Shown here: piece after piece, positions 43,836 to 53,432 of the stretch | Numbering within the stretch: the stretch's first letter is position 1 | How the letters are laid out: every line of letters starts with the position of its first letter | Assembly (NCBI RefSeq): GCF_001514305.1 | Contig: NZ_KQ949078.1 | Coordinates: forward strand, 309,122-373,121 | Reading direction: 5' to 3' | Length of the DNA: 64,000 bases | Source: Streptomyces dysideae | Lineage (GTDB): Bacteria; Actinomycetota; Actinomycetes; Streptomycetales; Streptomycetaceae | The notes under the pieces: model-generated | What the model saw: the letters and a program-made list of their open reading frames with translations, nothing else | Told to the model about the DNA's origin: nothing | The model's database searches: none | Made by a program: the position numbers and the translations under genes

Positions 43836-44228
43836 TCACGCGTCAGCGAAACGCTCTCTGACCAGGCAGAACGGATGCCCAGCCGGATCCGCGTACACCC
43901 GCCAACTCCGCCCCACCGCCCCCGAGTCCAACACCCGCGCCCCGCGCCGCACCGCCTCCGCCCCGGCCTCGTCCAGGTCCGCGACCCCGATGTCCAGGTG
44001 CGCCTGCTGCGGATGCCCGGCGTCGCCCCACCGGGGCGGGCGGTAGTCCGGCACCCCCTGGAAACACAGCACTTGGCCCCCGGCGATGTGCAGCGTCGCC
44101 CAGTCCGCGCCCAGTGACCAGCGACGGTCCGGCCGGTTCACCTCGCCGTCGAGGAGTGTGGCGTAGAAGCGGGCCAGGGCGAGTGGGTCGGGGCAGTCGA
44201 GTACGAAGCACTGCAGGGTTCCGGTCAT
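43836..44228 (-). CDS. VOC-family (glyoxalase-like) protein
   Basis: This 130-residue protein starts at MTGTLQCFVLDCPDPLALARFYATLL and shows the two-module VOC fold, with HIAGGQVLCFQGVPDYRPPRWGDAGHPQQAHLDIGVADLDEAGAEAVRRGARVLDSG and YADPAGHPFCLV. Metal ligands could be H and E/D residues in these strands, but this subgroup often lacks them. The substrate is unknown. Confidence 0.88.
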   Translation of the reverse strand: MTGTLQCFVLDCPDPLALARFYATLLDGEVNRPDRRWSLGADWATLHIAGGQVLCFQGVPDYRPPRWGDAGHPQQAHLDIGVADLDEAGAEAVRRGARVLDSGAVGRSWRVYADPAGHPFCLVRERFADA

Positions 44229-44425
44229 GTCGCCGAGGTTATTAGGGTCCTGCCGTCGGCCTTCTCGTCCGTTCGGTGGAGCGCGGCACCGTCGAGGCCC
44301 GGGAAAGGTGGCCGTTCGGCCGAAGTGGGCGGCCCTGTCGTGCGGGGAGAGTGGGAGCCGATCCGAGCAATCCCTCTCGGCAACAGGAGTTGGAGTTCCC
44401 ACATGCCATCGCAGGACGGTCCGCC

Positions 44426-45115
44426 ATGACACCCGGCGTGATCCGTGTCGTCATCGTCGACGACCAGGACATGGTCCGCTCGGGATTCGCCGCCCTGCTG
44501 TCCGCGCAGAGCGACATCGACGTGGTCGGCGACGCCCCCGACGGCCTGCGCGGCATCGAGGTGTGCCGCGCCACCCTCCCCGACGTGGTGCTGATGGACG
44601 TACGGATGCCGGAGCTGGACGGCCTCGAGGCGGCCCGGCGGCTGCTCGGTCCGCCGCCCGGGATCACCCACCGGCCGAAAGTGCTGATGCTGACCACCTT
44701 CGACATCGACGACTACGTCCACGAGGCGCTGGCCGCCGGAGCCAGCGGCTTCCTCCTGAAGGACTCCCCGGTCGCCGAACTCATCCACGCGATACGGGTG
44801 ATCGCGGCCGGCGACGCGCTGCTCGCCCCGTCGGTCACCCGTCGCCTCATCGAGGACTACACCCGGCGCCGCCCCGTCCGCCGCCGCCAGACCCGGCTGA
44901 AGCTCAACGCGCTCACGCCCCGGGAGACAGAGGTCCTGCACCTGGTCGCCCTCGGCCTGTCGAACTCCGAGATCGCCGCCGACCTGTTCGTGGCCGAGCA
45001 GACAGTCAAGACGCACATGACCCGCCTCCTGTCCAAGCTCGACGCCCGCGACCGCGCCCAACTGGTCATCTTCGCCTACGAGTCGGGCCTGGTGAGCCCC
45101 GACGAGAAGGGGTGA
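44426..45115 (+). CDS. Orphan NarL/LuxR-type response regulator
   Basis: This is a 229-residue protein. The receiver domain has the acidic pair VDDQD, the phospho-acceptor in VVLMDVRMPELDG, the Thr in MLTTFD and the Lys in LLKDS. The LuxR helix-turn-helix is LTPRETEVLHLVALGLSNSEIAADLFVAEQTVKTHMTRLLSKLDARDRAQLV. No histidine kinase gene is adjacent. It is divergent from the VOC gene, with about 200 bp between. Confidence 0.93.
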   Translation: MTPGVIRVVIVDDQDMVRSGFAALLSAQSDIDVVGDAPDGLRGIEVCRATLPDVVLMDVRMPELDGLEAARRLLGPPPGITHRPKVLMLTTFDIDDYVHEALAAGASGFLLKDSPVAELIHAIRVIAAGDALLAPSVTRRLIEDYTRRRPVRRRQTRLKLNALTPRETEVLHLVALGLSNSEIAADLFVAEQTVKTHMTRLLSKLDARDRAQLVIFAYESGLVSPDEKG

Positions 45116-45257
45116 GCCGAGCCGCACCCCCTAATACCCAGGTACGACACGGCACTTGGCACCCCAGTGTGACGCGCTCCCCCCAACCCCCCACCTACCG
45201 TCCCCGCGACCCTCCCACCACCGGCACCCACCGGCACCTCCCCCGCACGGAGCGCGC

Positions 45258-45968
45258 ATGCCCCACCACAACGACCTCGGTCTCGACCTCGACCACATCA
45301 CCACCCTCTACCGCACCTACGCCGCCGACCTTGACGAGGCCCGCGAACGCCAGCGCACCCTGCTCGCCCCGCCGAACCCGATGAAGGCCCAGCTCGACGA
45401 CATCGAGGCCGAGATCACCTACCTCCTGCTGCGGGAGTCCCGCCCCGAGACCGTCGTGGAGATCGGCACCTTCCACGGCTGGTCGACGACCTGGATACTC
45501 CAGGCGCTGCGCGACAACGGCACCGGCCACCTCCACTCGTACGACGTCGTCGACCACGTCGTACGCAACGTCCCGCTCCCCCTGTCCACCGGCCGCTGGA
45601 CCTTCACCCAGGGCGACGTCCGGGAGAACCTGGAGAAGATCCCGGACACCGCGGAGTTCCTCTTCGTCGACGCGGACCACTCCGCCCGCTTCGCCCGCTG
45701 GTACCTCGGGCACCTGTTCCCGCGTATGACGCCGGGCATCCCGGTCTGCGTCCACGACGTCCTCCACGGCCGCAGGCCACTGCCGTTCACCGAGGGCAAG
45801 GTGGTCCTGCAATGGCTGGCCGAGCGGCAGATCCCGTACTTCACGGCCTCCCGCGCGCACGCCCCCGAGACCCACGACCGTCTGAACGACGTCAAGCGCT
45901 CCCTGGCCCTGAGCCACCCGCTGCGGGACAGCCACCACAACCCCATGATCTTCTTCACGCTCCGGTGA
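45258..45968 (+). CDS. SAM-dependent O-methyltransferase-like protein (class I, CmcI/MT24-like)
   Basis: This is a 236-residue protein. The SAM-binding motif is VVEIGTFHGWSTTWILQAL, followed by LHSYDVVD, TFTQGDV and EFLFVDADHSARFARWYLGHLFPRMTPGIPVCVHDV, which is the methyltransferase_24 layout with a metal-binding D/H set. The substrate is unknown. It is followed by a strong hairpin. Confidence 0.85.
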   Translation: MPHHNDLGLDLDHITTLYRTYAADLDEARERQRTLLAPPNPMKAQLDDIEAEITYLLLRESRPETVVEIGTFHGWSTTWILQALRDNGTGHLHSYDVVDHVVRNVPLPLSTGRWTFTQGDVRENLEKIPDTAEFLFVDADHSARFARWYLGHLFPRMTPGIPVCVHDVLHGRRPLPFTEGKVVLQWLAERQIPYFTASRAHAPETHDRLNDVKRSLALSHPLRDSHHNPMIFFTLR

Positions 45969-45987
45969 CAGGCGACGCCCGGGCAGA

Positions 45988-46042
45988 CATACGCCGGAAG
46001 GCCGCCACCCGTGGGAACGGGACGGCGGCCTTCCGGCGTATG
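45988..46042. terminator. Long perfect hairpin terminator
   Basis: The arms of 19 bp (catacgccggaaggccgcc, 45988-46006, and its exact complement at 46024-46042) enclose a 17-base loop. It lies between the convergent methyltransferase gene and the MFS remnant. Confidence 0.9.
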
Positions 46043-46058
46043 CGGACCGCGACGGCCG

Positions 46059-46331
46059 TTACGCCTTCGCCCCCGAGCCCTCCGCGACCGGAGCGGGCCC
46101 CTCAGCCGGCCCCTCCGCGGCCGCCTCCACCGCAACCCGGTGCTTCGGCACGAAGGACGCGAGCACGAAGGCCAGCAGAGCCGCTCCGGCGCCGATGGCC
46201 ATGACGACCTGGAAGCCGTTCTCCGAGGGCAGTGCGTGGCCGCCGAAGTCGGTGGTCATCTGGGCGAGGATGACGCCGGCGAGGGCGCTGGCGAAGGAGG
46301 TGCCGAGGGAGCGCATCAGGGTGTTGTCCTC
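46059..46331 (-). pseudogene. MFS (DHA2-type) transporter, C-terminal remnant
   Basis: The minus-strand frame reads EDNTLMRSLGTSFASALAGVILAQMTTDFGGHALPSENGFQVVMAIGAGAALLAFVLASFVPKHR and a short tail. These are the last two helices of a 14-helix drug-exporter. Everything before NTLMRS is gone: at 46331 the sequence switches directly into the MarR-like gene on the opposite strand. Confidence 0.75.
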
Positions 46332-46787
46332 ATGCAGTCGGGTGCGCCCAGGATGATGGCCCGGGGCCTGGCCTGCCTCTACACCACCGACGCGGGCAGC
46401 CTCACCGCGTCCGAACTCGTCCAGCGCCTCCAGGTCAGCCCGGCGTCCGTCTCCAAAGCGATCGCGTTCCTCGAGAGCCAGGGCCTCGTCCGCCGGGAGC
46501 GCGACGAAGGCCGCCGCGAGCGCTACGTCGCCGACGAGGACGTCTGGTACCAGTCGATGATGGCCAGCGCCCGGTCCACCGCCCAGATCGTCGAGGTCGC
46601 ACGGCAGGGCGTCGGCATCCTCGGCTCCGGCACCCCGGCCGCCACCCGCCTCGAGAACATCGCCCGCTTCCTCGACTTCGTCAGCGAGAGCATCGCCCGC
46701 GCCGCGGAGCAGGCCCGCGAGGTCCTCCACACGAAAGCCGAAACGCCCTCGGGCGGCACTGCCGAGCCGAGTTCGGATCGCGGATAG
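46332..46787 (+). pseudogene. GbsR/MarR-family regulator, N-terminally truncated
   Basis: From the ATG at 46332 the reading MQSGAPRMMARGLACLYTTDAGSLTASELVQRLQVSPASVSKAIAFLESQGLVRRERDEGRRERYVADEDVW matches GbsR/MarR regulators from about residue 20 onward. The native first ~20 residues are missing. The winged helix is intact, so a shortened 151-residue protein might still be made. Its partner transporter gene on the other strand is broken at the same point. Confidence 0.65.
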
Positions 46788-46796
46788 ACGGCCGTC

Positions 46797-47159
46797 TCAG
46801 AAACAGGTGCCGATGAGTTTCCGTCGGCGGCACGAAGGGCGGCGCGGTGCGTCTCCGCGTGCCGCCGTACGGCCGAGGCCGCCGGGCATGATGTCGCGTC
46901 GTTGCCGCTCGTGGAAGCGCGGATACTTGGCCCGCTTGGCGAAGAAGTGGGTGAACGCGGTCTGCAAGTGCCGCAGCGTCTGCTGCAACGGCACCGACGA
47001 CACGTCGTTGAGGAACGCCAGCTCCTCGGTCTTCTTCCACGCCGTCGGCATCGCCGAGGTGGCGTTGTGGTTGACCCGTTCCTGACGCGCCCACGCCTCG
47101 GTACGGGCCGCGAGCGCCAGGTTGTCGACCTTCCGTACGCAGCCGAACGTGCGTGACAA
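46797..47159 (-). pseudogene. TnpB (IS200/IS605 OrfB) transposase fragment
   Basis: The frame reads RTFGCVRKVDNLALAARTEAW ... TAWKKTEELAFLNDVSSVPLQQTLRHLQTAFTHFFAKRAKYPRFHERQRR, the N-terminal ~100 residues of TnpB. It then runs into non-homologous sequence. The RuvC catalytic part is absent, and the start region near 47160-47200 is also shifted in frame. No TnpA or element ends were found. Confidence 0.8.
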
Positions 47160-47297
47160 CGCTGCCGTCTGCGCACGAACTGCACGCGGGGCCGCGCGCC
47201 GGGGCGGGCTGGGAGGTGCGGCGCTGTTCCCCGCCTGAGCCCGTGACGAGGGAGACCTTCGGTGGCGCGCCCCGGCCGTGGCGCGCCACCGCCGGTG

Positions 47298-47627
47298 TCA
47301 GTCCTGCTTGGGCGCGGCCTGCTGGACCACCTCGAAGGACCACAGCGTGGCATCCGTCGCGGCGGGCTTCGGCCGCTCGCCCTCCGCGGCACCGCCGCCG
47401 CTGTGCGCCGCCTGTCCGCGCCCGGTCATCCAGTTCTGGAAGTCCTCCTCGGTACGCCAGCGGGTGTACACGAGGTAGGTGTCCGTGCCCTCCACCGGGC
47501 GCAGCAGCTCGAACCACTCGAAGCCGTCGGAGCTCTCCACCGCGCCCGCGCGGGCGGCGAACCGCTTCTCCAGCGTCTCGCGCTGCTCCTCGGGGACCGT
47601 GAGTACGTTGATCTTGACGATGCTCAT
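47298..47627 (-). CDS. Antibiotic biosynthesis monooxygenase (ABM)-domain protein
   Basis: This is a 109-residue protein with the dimeric alpha/beta barrel pattern MSIVKINVLTVPEEQRETLEKRFAARAGAVESSDGFEWFELLRPVEGTDTYLVYTRWRTEEDFQNWM. The later AHSGGG...ATLWSFEVV is typical of the heme-degrading-like ABM subgroup in actinomycetes. The substrate is not known. Confidence 0.9.
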   Translation of the reverse strand: MSIVKINVLTVPEEQRETLEKRFAARAGAVESSDGFEWFELLRPVEGTDTYLVYTRWRTEEDFQNWMTGRGQAAHSGGGAAEGERPKPAATDATLWSFEVVQQAAPKQD

Positions 47628-47649
47628 GGGTCCATTGTCCGGCAGGCCG

Positions 47650-48041
47650 TTCTGCCGTCTTGCTGCGGCCCGTCGCGAAGACGAACAGCCGCAGGACCAG
47701 GAAGCGGCCGAGTCCGGCGAGACTGGAGGCGCCGAGGTGGACGATCTGCTGGGTCAGCGCCCCGGGCGACGACTGCACCGGGTGCAGGACGAGCATCGCG
47801 CCGCTGGTCACGGCGTAGGCGACCGTCTCCGAGCCTGCCGACTGCCAGTGCGCACGCCATCCGGCGGACCGCCAGTGGAGGCGATGGTGATCAGCGCGTT
47901 GGCGACGGCCCGGGGCAGCAGCCCGGCGAGCAGTGCCACGGCCCCGCTGGACAGGAGGCCGATTCCGCCGCCGCACACCACGAGCCGGAGGAAGGAGGCG
48001 AGCGGACCGGGGGCGGCCGGGGGCCGGGGCGCGTCGTCCAT
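47650..48041 (-). pseudogene. GtrA-family membrane protein with internal deletion
   Basis: The 5' part (MDDAPRPPAAPGPLASFLRLVVCGGGIGLLSSGAVALLAGLLPRAVANALITIAST) continues directly into a different frame, WRAHWQSAGSETVAYAVTSGAMLVLHPVQSSPGALTQQIVHLGASSLAGLGRFLVLRLFVF. The ~20 residues normally between them (LLATELHARFTFGAG-like) are missing, and the frame shifts at the join near 47880. The product would stop early, so the gene is inactive. Confidence 0.75.
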
Positions 48042-48240
48042 GGCGGTCTCCATCCGCTGAGTACGCAGCGCCTCGGGTCGGATTCTTACTCGCAGTAACA
48101 GGCCGTGATTACTGGGGAGTTGTCATGGAAAGCTGTTGCTGTCTCGTTGACCAGGGCTGCTTGACGCTGGATGCACGCTGCGCGTTGGCTGTTCACCCAC
48201 CGGTCGCCACGCTGCTCTCTCGCCCGGAAGGCACCAAGCT

Positions 48241-49374
48241 GTGAACGCAAGTACCCCCCACAGAACCACCGCCCGTCGATACGCGGTGGTTCTCGCCGCC
48301 GCCTCGGCCCTCTCCCTCACCGCGTGCGGTGTCGTCGACGGCCTCGGCGCGAGCGACAGTTCCGCCTCCCCGAAGAAGGGCGACGACATCACGGTGGGCC
48401 TTCTCCTGCCGGACAAGGCGACGAAGCGCTTCGAGAAGTTCGACCACCCCCTCATCAAGACGCGGGTCGCCGAGCTCACCAACAACAAGGGCGAGGTCGT
48501 CTACGCCAACGCCGAGTCGAGCGCGGCCAAGCAGAACGAACAGCTCGAGGAGATGGTCGCCGACCAGGTGGACGTCGTCATCGTGGACGCGGTGAACGCC
48601 AAGTCGATCGCGTCGGCCGTCCAGAAGGCGAAGGACGCGAACATCCCCGTCATCGCCTACGACAGGCTCGCCGAGGGTCCGATCGACGCGTACATCTCCC
48701 ACGACAACGAGCTCGTCGGCGAGGTGCAGGGCCGCTCCCTGGTCGAGGCGCTCGGCGACGACGCCGCCACGAGCAAGATCGTCATGATCAACGGGGCGCC
48801 CGCCGACCCGAACACGGCACGGTTCAAGGACGGCGCGCTGAGCGAGCTCGAGGGCAACGTCGTCATCGCCCAGCAGTACGACACCAAGGAGTGGCTGCCC
48901 GAGATCGCCAAGGCCAACATGGAGAAGGCCATCGAGTCGATCGGGCTGGCCGACATAGCCGCCGTGTACTCGGCGAACGACGGCATGGCGGGCGCCGTCA
49001 TCGACGCGCTGAAAGAGGCCGGTGCCAGCGAGATCCCGCCGGTGACCGGGCAGGACGCGGACCTGGCGGCGGTCCAGCGGATCGTGTCGGGCGAGCAGTT
49101 CATGACCGTGTACAAGTCGTTCCTGCTCGAGGCGAACGGTGCCGCGGAGATCGCGGTGGCCGCGGTGCAGGGCCACTCCATCGAGTTCGACGCGCTGACC
49201 CGCGACACGGTGGACAGCCCGACGCAGAAGAACATCCCGTCGCAGCTGGTGCCGGTGGTCGCGCTCACGAAGGCCAATATCGAGGACACGGTGATCCAGG
49301 ACGAGGTGTACACCGTCAAGGACATCTGCACCGCCGAGTACGCGGCGGACTGCGCGGCCATCGGCCTGAAGTAG
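48241..49374 (+). CDS. Sugar-binding lipoprotein, third paralogue (XylF-like)
   Basis: This 377-residue protein starts with GTG after GGAAGGCACC. It has a lipoprotein signal (AAASALSLTACGV). The binding-fold motifs match the two paralogues above: VGLLLPDKATKRFEKFDHPLI, VDVVIVDAVN, IPVIAYDRLAEGPIDAYISHD, MINGAPADPNT, YSANDGMAG and PPVTGQDAD, and it ends ICTAEYAADCAAIGLK. Unlike the others it lacks the CxxC pair after the first helix (LTNNKGEV). There is no transporter gene next to it. Confidence 0.92.
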   Translation: MNASTPHRTTARRYAVVLAAASALSLTACGVVDGLGASDSSASPKKGDDITVGLLLPDKATKRFEKFDHPLIKTRVAELTNNKGEVVYANAESSAAKQNEQLEEMVADQVDVVIVDAVNAKSIASAVQKAKDANIPVIAYDRLAEGPIDAYISHDNELVGEVQGRSLVEALGDDAATSKIVMINGAPADPNTARFKDGALSELEGNVVIAQQYDTKEWLPEIAKANMEKAIESIGLADIAAVYSANDGMAGAVIDALKEAGASEIPPVTGQDADLAAVQRIVSGEQFMTVYKSFLLEANGAAEIAVAAVQGHSIEFDALTRDTVDSPTQKNIPSQLVPVVALTKANIEDTVIQDEVYTVKDICTAEYAADCAAIGLK

Positions 49375-49554
49375 GCCCGGTTCCCCCGCCGACACACCGG
49401 CGTCCTGATGTGACCGGCCTTACACCGACAGGAAGTTGACCGGTGTGGGCAACGGATGTGGCGGATGCTGTGGTCTGTTCAGGGTGAGACGTCTGTGTCC
49501 AGGGACGTCTGTGCCAGGACGGCCCAGGACGGCCGAGTCGGAGGGGGAGTGCGG

Positions 49555-50952
49555 GTGAGTGGATCGGGGAGGCGACGACGTACGTCGGGTCGCGCGGCGG
49601 AGGAGGCAGGGAAGGCGGGGACGTCGCGGCGACGCCGGGTGCTGCTGTGGGGTGCGGGGGTGGCCTCCGCGGTCGTGCTCGGTGTCGCCGGCGTCGGTGC
49701 CTGGGTCTACCAGGACCTCGACGACAGCATCAGGTCCGCCGACGTGGACGACAAGATCGGCGGGGACCGGCCCGAGAACCTCAGCCCGGGCTCGAAGAAC
49801 TTCCTGGTCGTCGGTTCCGACAGCCGTGACGGCGCGAACGCGAAGTACGGCAAGGACCTGACCACCATGCAGTCGGACACGCTGATGGTGCTGCACGTGC
49901 CCGCGAACCGGAAGTGGGCGGCGGTCGTGTCGTTCCCGCGCGACTCCTGGGTGGAGATACCCGCCTGCGAACGGGGCGACGGCAGCACGTCCTCCCCGCA
50001 CCTCGCCAAGATCAACGAGGCGTTCGCGATCGGCGGCAGCAGCGGTGAGGTGTCCGGGGCCGCCGCGTGCAGCATCAAGACCGTCGAGGCCCACACGGGG
50101 CTGCGCATCGACCACTTCATGTCGATCGACTTCTCGGGTTTCAAGGGCATGGTCGACGCCCTGGACGGCATCGAGGTCTGCCCGGAACAGGACATCAAGT
50201 CCGACAAGGCGCGCCTGGACCTGCAGACCGGCTGCCAGACCGTCGACGGCGAGACGGCCCTCGGCTACGTCCGGGTCCGCTACGGCGTCGGTGACGGCTC
50301 CGACATCGGACGCATCGGTCGCCAGCAGGAGTTCATGAACGCCCTCGTCGAGAAGGCGCAGGACAAGCTCACCAGCCCCAAGTCCCTGTACGGCTTCCTG
50401 AAGTCGGCCACCAAGTCCCTCACCACGGACCCCGACATGGCGGGCATCCAGCCGCTGTACGCCCTCGCCAACGAACTCAAGGGCATACCCAGTGACCGGC
50501 TGGCCTTCCTCACCGTGCCCAACTACCCGCGCGAGGCGGACGTGCCTTCGGACCTGGCCAACGTCGTCTGGCAGTACCCGCAGGCCGCCGACCTGTTCAC
50601 CGCGCTGGCCCAGGACAAGGAGATGACCAAGGCGCAGTTGGCGGCGGCGGTGAAGGATCCCGTCTACGCCTCCTCCGTGCGGGTCCAGGTCCTCAACGGC
50701 ACCGGCGAACAGGGACGCGCTGCCGTCGTCGCCGAGCAACTGCGCAAGGCCGGCTTGACCGTCGTCGGCACGGGCAACGCCCCGCAGACGGTCGACGACA
50801 CGACGGTCACCTACCCGCAGGGCCTGGAGAAACAGTCCCGCGTCCTCGCCTCCCGCCTGCCCGACACCCGCGCGACGCAGGACACGGACGCCACCGCCGG
50901 CCTGCTCACCCTGGTCGTCGGCCCGGACCTGGACCCCGACGACATCGGCTGA
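49555..50952 (+). CDS. LytR-CpsA-Psr (LCP) family cell-wall ligase with LytR_C domain
   Basis: This 465-residue protein starts at the GTG at 49555 behind GGAGGGGG; another GTG six bases earlier overlaps that ribosome site. One membrane helix (VLLWGAGVASAVVLGVAGVGAWVY) precedes the LCP domain with its catalytic Arg/Asp signatures: FLVVGSDSRDG, MQSDTLMVLHV, SFPRDSWVEIP, KINEAFAIGG, DIGRIGRQQEFM. The C-terminal LytR_C domain is VRVQVLNGTGEQGRAAVVAEQLRKAGL. The family attaches teichoic acid-like or other glycopolymers to peptidoglycan. Confidence 0.93.
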   Translation: MSGSGRRRRTSGRAAEEAGKAGTSRRRRVLLWGAGVASAVVLGVAGVGAWVYQDLDDSIRSADVDDKIGGDRPENLSPGSKNFLVVGSDSRDGANAKYGKDLTTMQSDTLMVLHVPANRKWAAVVSFPRDSWVEIPACERGDGSTSSPHLAKINEAFAIGGSSGEVSGAAACSIKTVEAHTGLRIDHFMSIDFSGFKGMVDALDGIEVCPEQDIKSDKARLDLQTGCQTVDGETALGYVRVRYGVGDGSDIGRIGRQQEFMNALVEKAQDKLTSPKSLYGFLKSATKSLTTDPDMAGIQPLYALANELKGIPSDRLAFLTVPNYPREADVPSDLANVVWQYPQAADLFTALAQDKEMTKAQLAAAVKDPVYASSVRVQVLNGTGEQGRAAVVAEQLRKAGLTVVGTGNAPQTVDDTTVTYPQGLEKQSRVLASRLPDTRATQDTDATAGLLTLVVGPDLDPDDIG

Positions 50953-51155
50953 CGGCGGCGCGACGGTCCCGTACGAGGTCACCGGCGTCGGTGTCTGTTC
51001 GCGCGGCGCCATCGGGAACGGGTGGGAGATCGGGAGCGGGACCGGAATCGGGTGCGGGGTCGGGGGAAACCCCGATGCCGTATGGGGGTGCGGTCCGGGG
51101 TGGTTGGGGGGTCGGCCCCGATGTCCGGGGGGCGGTGGGCCGGGAGCCTTGAAGC

Positions 51156-52691
51156 ATGTCCCGGATCAAGCGCGCACTCATCGTTCTCGCCTCGGTCTTC
51201 ACCGTCGTCGCCCTCGTGCTGGGCGGACTGTTCCTGTGGCTGTGGACCGGCTCGCAGGTGAGCACGGTCGGCAAGGAGTCGTTCGGCAACGAGCTGGCGA
51301 TACCGCCACTGGCGCCGTCCCGGGTCGAGAACGACGGCACGCGGGTGTTCGACCTGCGGATGCAGGCGGGCGAGAAGGAGTTCAGGGAGGGGCAGCGGAC
51401 CAGCACCTGGGGCTTCAACGGCGACTATCTGGGCCCGACGCTGCGTGCCGAGCGCGGCGAGAAGGTCCGGGTGCGGATCCACAACACCCTCGGAGAGGCC
51501 TCGACCGTGCACTGGCACGGCATGCATCTGCCCGCGGCGATGGACGGCGGCCCGCACCAGATGGTGCCGGCGGGCGGCAGTTGGAGCCCGCGGTGGCAGG
51601 TCGACCAGCCGGCGGCCACCCTCTGGTACCACCCGCATCCGCACGGCGCGACGGAGGAACACGTACAGCGCGGCCTGGCCGGCATGTTCCTGCTCGACGA
51701 CGACACCTCCGCACGGCTGACGCTGCCCAAGCGGTACGGCGTCGACGACCTGCCCGTGATCGTGCAGGACGTCAAGTTCGACGGCGCGCAGTTCGACCGG
51801 GGCCACCGCGTGATGCAGAGCGTGGGCTTCCTCGGCGACCGCACCATGGTCAACGGCACCCTCAGCCCGTACCGCGAGGTCACCGACGAGCTCATACGGC
51901 TACGGCTGCTGAACGCCTCGACGGCGCGTACGTACGACTTCGGCTTCTCCGACGACCGGCCCTTCGCCCTCGTCGGCACGGACGGCGGGTTCCTGGAGAG
52001 GCCGGCGTCGCTGGAGCGGGTCCAGCTGTCGCCGGGGGAGCGGGCCGAGATCGTCGTCCGGATGCGGGTCGGCGAGCGGACCGTGCTGCGCAGCTTCTCG
52101 CAGGGCAGCTACGACAAGTACGCAGATGCCTTCCAGCGGCGGTTCGGTGGCGGCGACGACTCCTTCGACGTCCTGGAGCTGCGGGCCGCCGATCGGCTGC
52201 GCCCCTCATCCGAACTTCCCAGCAAGCTGCGCGAGTTGGAGATACCGGACGGCGAGAACGCGGTCCGCGCCCGCCACTTCGACCTGAAGCGGTCCGGGAT
52301 CAACGGGCGCAAGATGGCCATGGACCGGGTGGACGAGACGGTGACGCGGGGCACCACGGAGACCTGGACGGTGCGCAACAACAACGGTATGCCGCACAAC
52401 TTCCATGTGCACGATGTGCAGTTCCGGGTGCTCGAGGTGAACGGACACACCCCGCCGCCCGAGCTGCGCGGCCCGAAGGACACGGTGTTCCTGCCGAACG
52501 GTACGACGATGAAGCTCGCGATGCGCTTCGACGGGCCCGCCGACCCGGACACGCCGTACATGTACCACTGCCATCTGCTCTACCACGAGGACCAGGGAAT
52601 GATGGGCCAGTTCGTGGTGGTGGAGAAGGGGCAGCGGGCGGGCAGCCCGGCGGCCGGGACGGGCACGCCGTCGGCGGAACACCGTCACTGA
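51156..52691 (+). CDS. Multicopper oxidase
   Basis: This is a 511-residue protein with an N-terminal membrane anchor (ALIVLASVFTVVALVLGGLFLWLW). All four copper-binding motifs are present: HWHGMH (~residue 120), WYHPHPHG (~160), HNFHVHDVQF (~405) and YHCHLLYHEDQGMM (~465). It belongs to the CueO/FtsP/SpoA-like group and is a likely periplasmic laccase or copper-tolerance oxidase. It follows the LCP gene by about 200 bp of non-coding sequence (50953-51155). Confidence 0.92.
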   Translation: MSRIKRALIVLASVFTVVALVLGGLFLWLWTGSQVSTVGKESFGNELAIPPLAPSRVENDGTRVFDLRMQAGEKEFREGQRTSTWGFNGDYLGPTLRAERGEKVRVRIHNTLGEASTVHWHGMHLPAAMDGGPHQMVPAGGSWSPRWQVDQPAATLWYHPHPHGATEEHVQRGLAGMFLLDDDTSARLTLPKRYGVDDLPVIVQDVKFDGAQFDRGHRVMQSVGFLGDRTMVNGTLSPYREVTDELIRLRLLNASTARTYDFGFSDDRPFALVGTDGGFLERPASLERVQLSPGERAEIVVRMRVGERTVLRSFSQGSYDKYADAFQRRFGGGDDSFDVLELRAADRLRPSSELPSKLRELEIPDGENAVRARHFDLKRSGINGRKMAMDRVDETVTRGTTETWTVRNNNGMPHNFHVHDVQFRVLEVNGHTPPPELRGPKDTVFLPNGTTMKLAMRFDGPADPDTPYMYHCHLLYHEDQGMMGQFVVVEKGQRAGSPAAGTGTPSAEHRH

Positions 52692-52860
52692 GGGCGCACC
52701 ACCGCTGCGGTACAGCGGTATGACCGGGCCCCGATCTACCGCGTCGTGCCCCCGACGAGAGCGGTGCGGCCGCCCACTCCTGGCGCTGCTCCTCGACGAG
52801 GGCCGGGCGACGGGGCTGGTGGAGGCAGGCTGAACGCAGACGGACGGAACGGGGGGATGC

Positions 52861-53301
52861 TCAGGCGGCCGGCCTGAGCGGCTGCCCGGTCGGGGCCGGG
52901 GTGGCCACGGTCGTCGTCATCAGGCGGGCCGCCGATGCCGCGTCGGTCTCGGGCGGGACGATCAGCAGGGTCCAGCGGGTGGTGCCGGAGAAGAGCAGCA
53001 GGGTGTGCGGTGCGATGTCCGGGGTGAACCAGCCGATCTTGATGGTGTGGCCGCCCGCGGGAATCTTGCGCGGGAGGACCGGCCAGTACCTGGGGTTGAC
53101 GGCGATCCGGGTGACACGGCCCCACAGCGGGGTCAGCGCCTCGGTCAGCGCGGGCAGTTCGGCCGGCAGGTCCCGGGAGCGGGGCCACCAGGCGCCGGCC
53201 GGGAGCGCGCCGGACGTGCCGTCGGCCCTCAGGGTGAGGCGCGCGGGCGGGGCTGCGACGGGCTCATGGTGCGGAGGGAAGGGGTGCGAGGTCGTCGGCA
53301 T
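52861..53301 (-). CDS. DUF5994 protein
   Basis: This is a 146-residue protein with the DUF5994 core: LRADGTSGALPAGAWWPRSRDLPAELPALTEALTPLWGRVTRIAVNPRYWPVLPRKIPAGGHTIKIGWFTPD. The function is unknown. A 169-bp gap before it, 52692-52860, contains no gene. Confidence 0.9.
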   Translation of the reverse strand: MPTTSHPFPPHHEPVAAPPARLTLRADGTSGALPAGAWWPRSRDLPAELPALTEALTPLWGRVTRIAVNPRYWPVLPRKIPAGGHTIKIGWFTPDIAPHTLLLFSGTTRWTLLIVPPETDAASAARLMTTTVATPAPTGQPLRPAA

Positions 53302-53432
53302 GATGAGGGCCCGTCTCCGGAACGGCCTGTGCGGCCGGCCCGGGGTTCGTCGCTCACCGAGAACGACCCGGCGTGGCAGCCGGAGTGCGAAATACCCTCG
53401 GTGACCCTCACACTACTCCGGCACGCTGCTCC

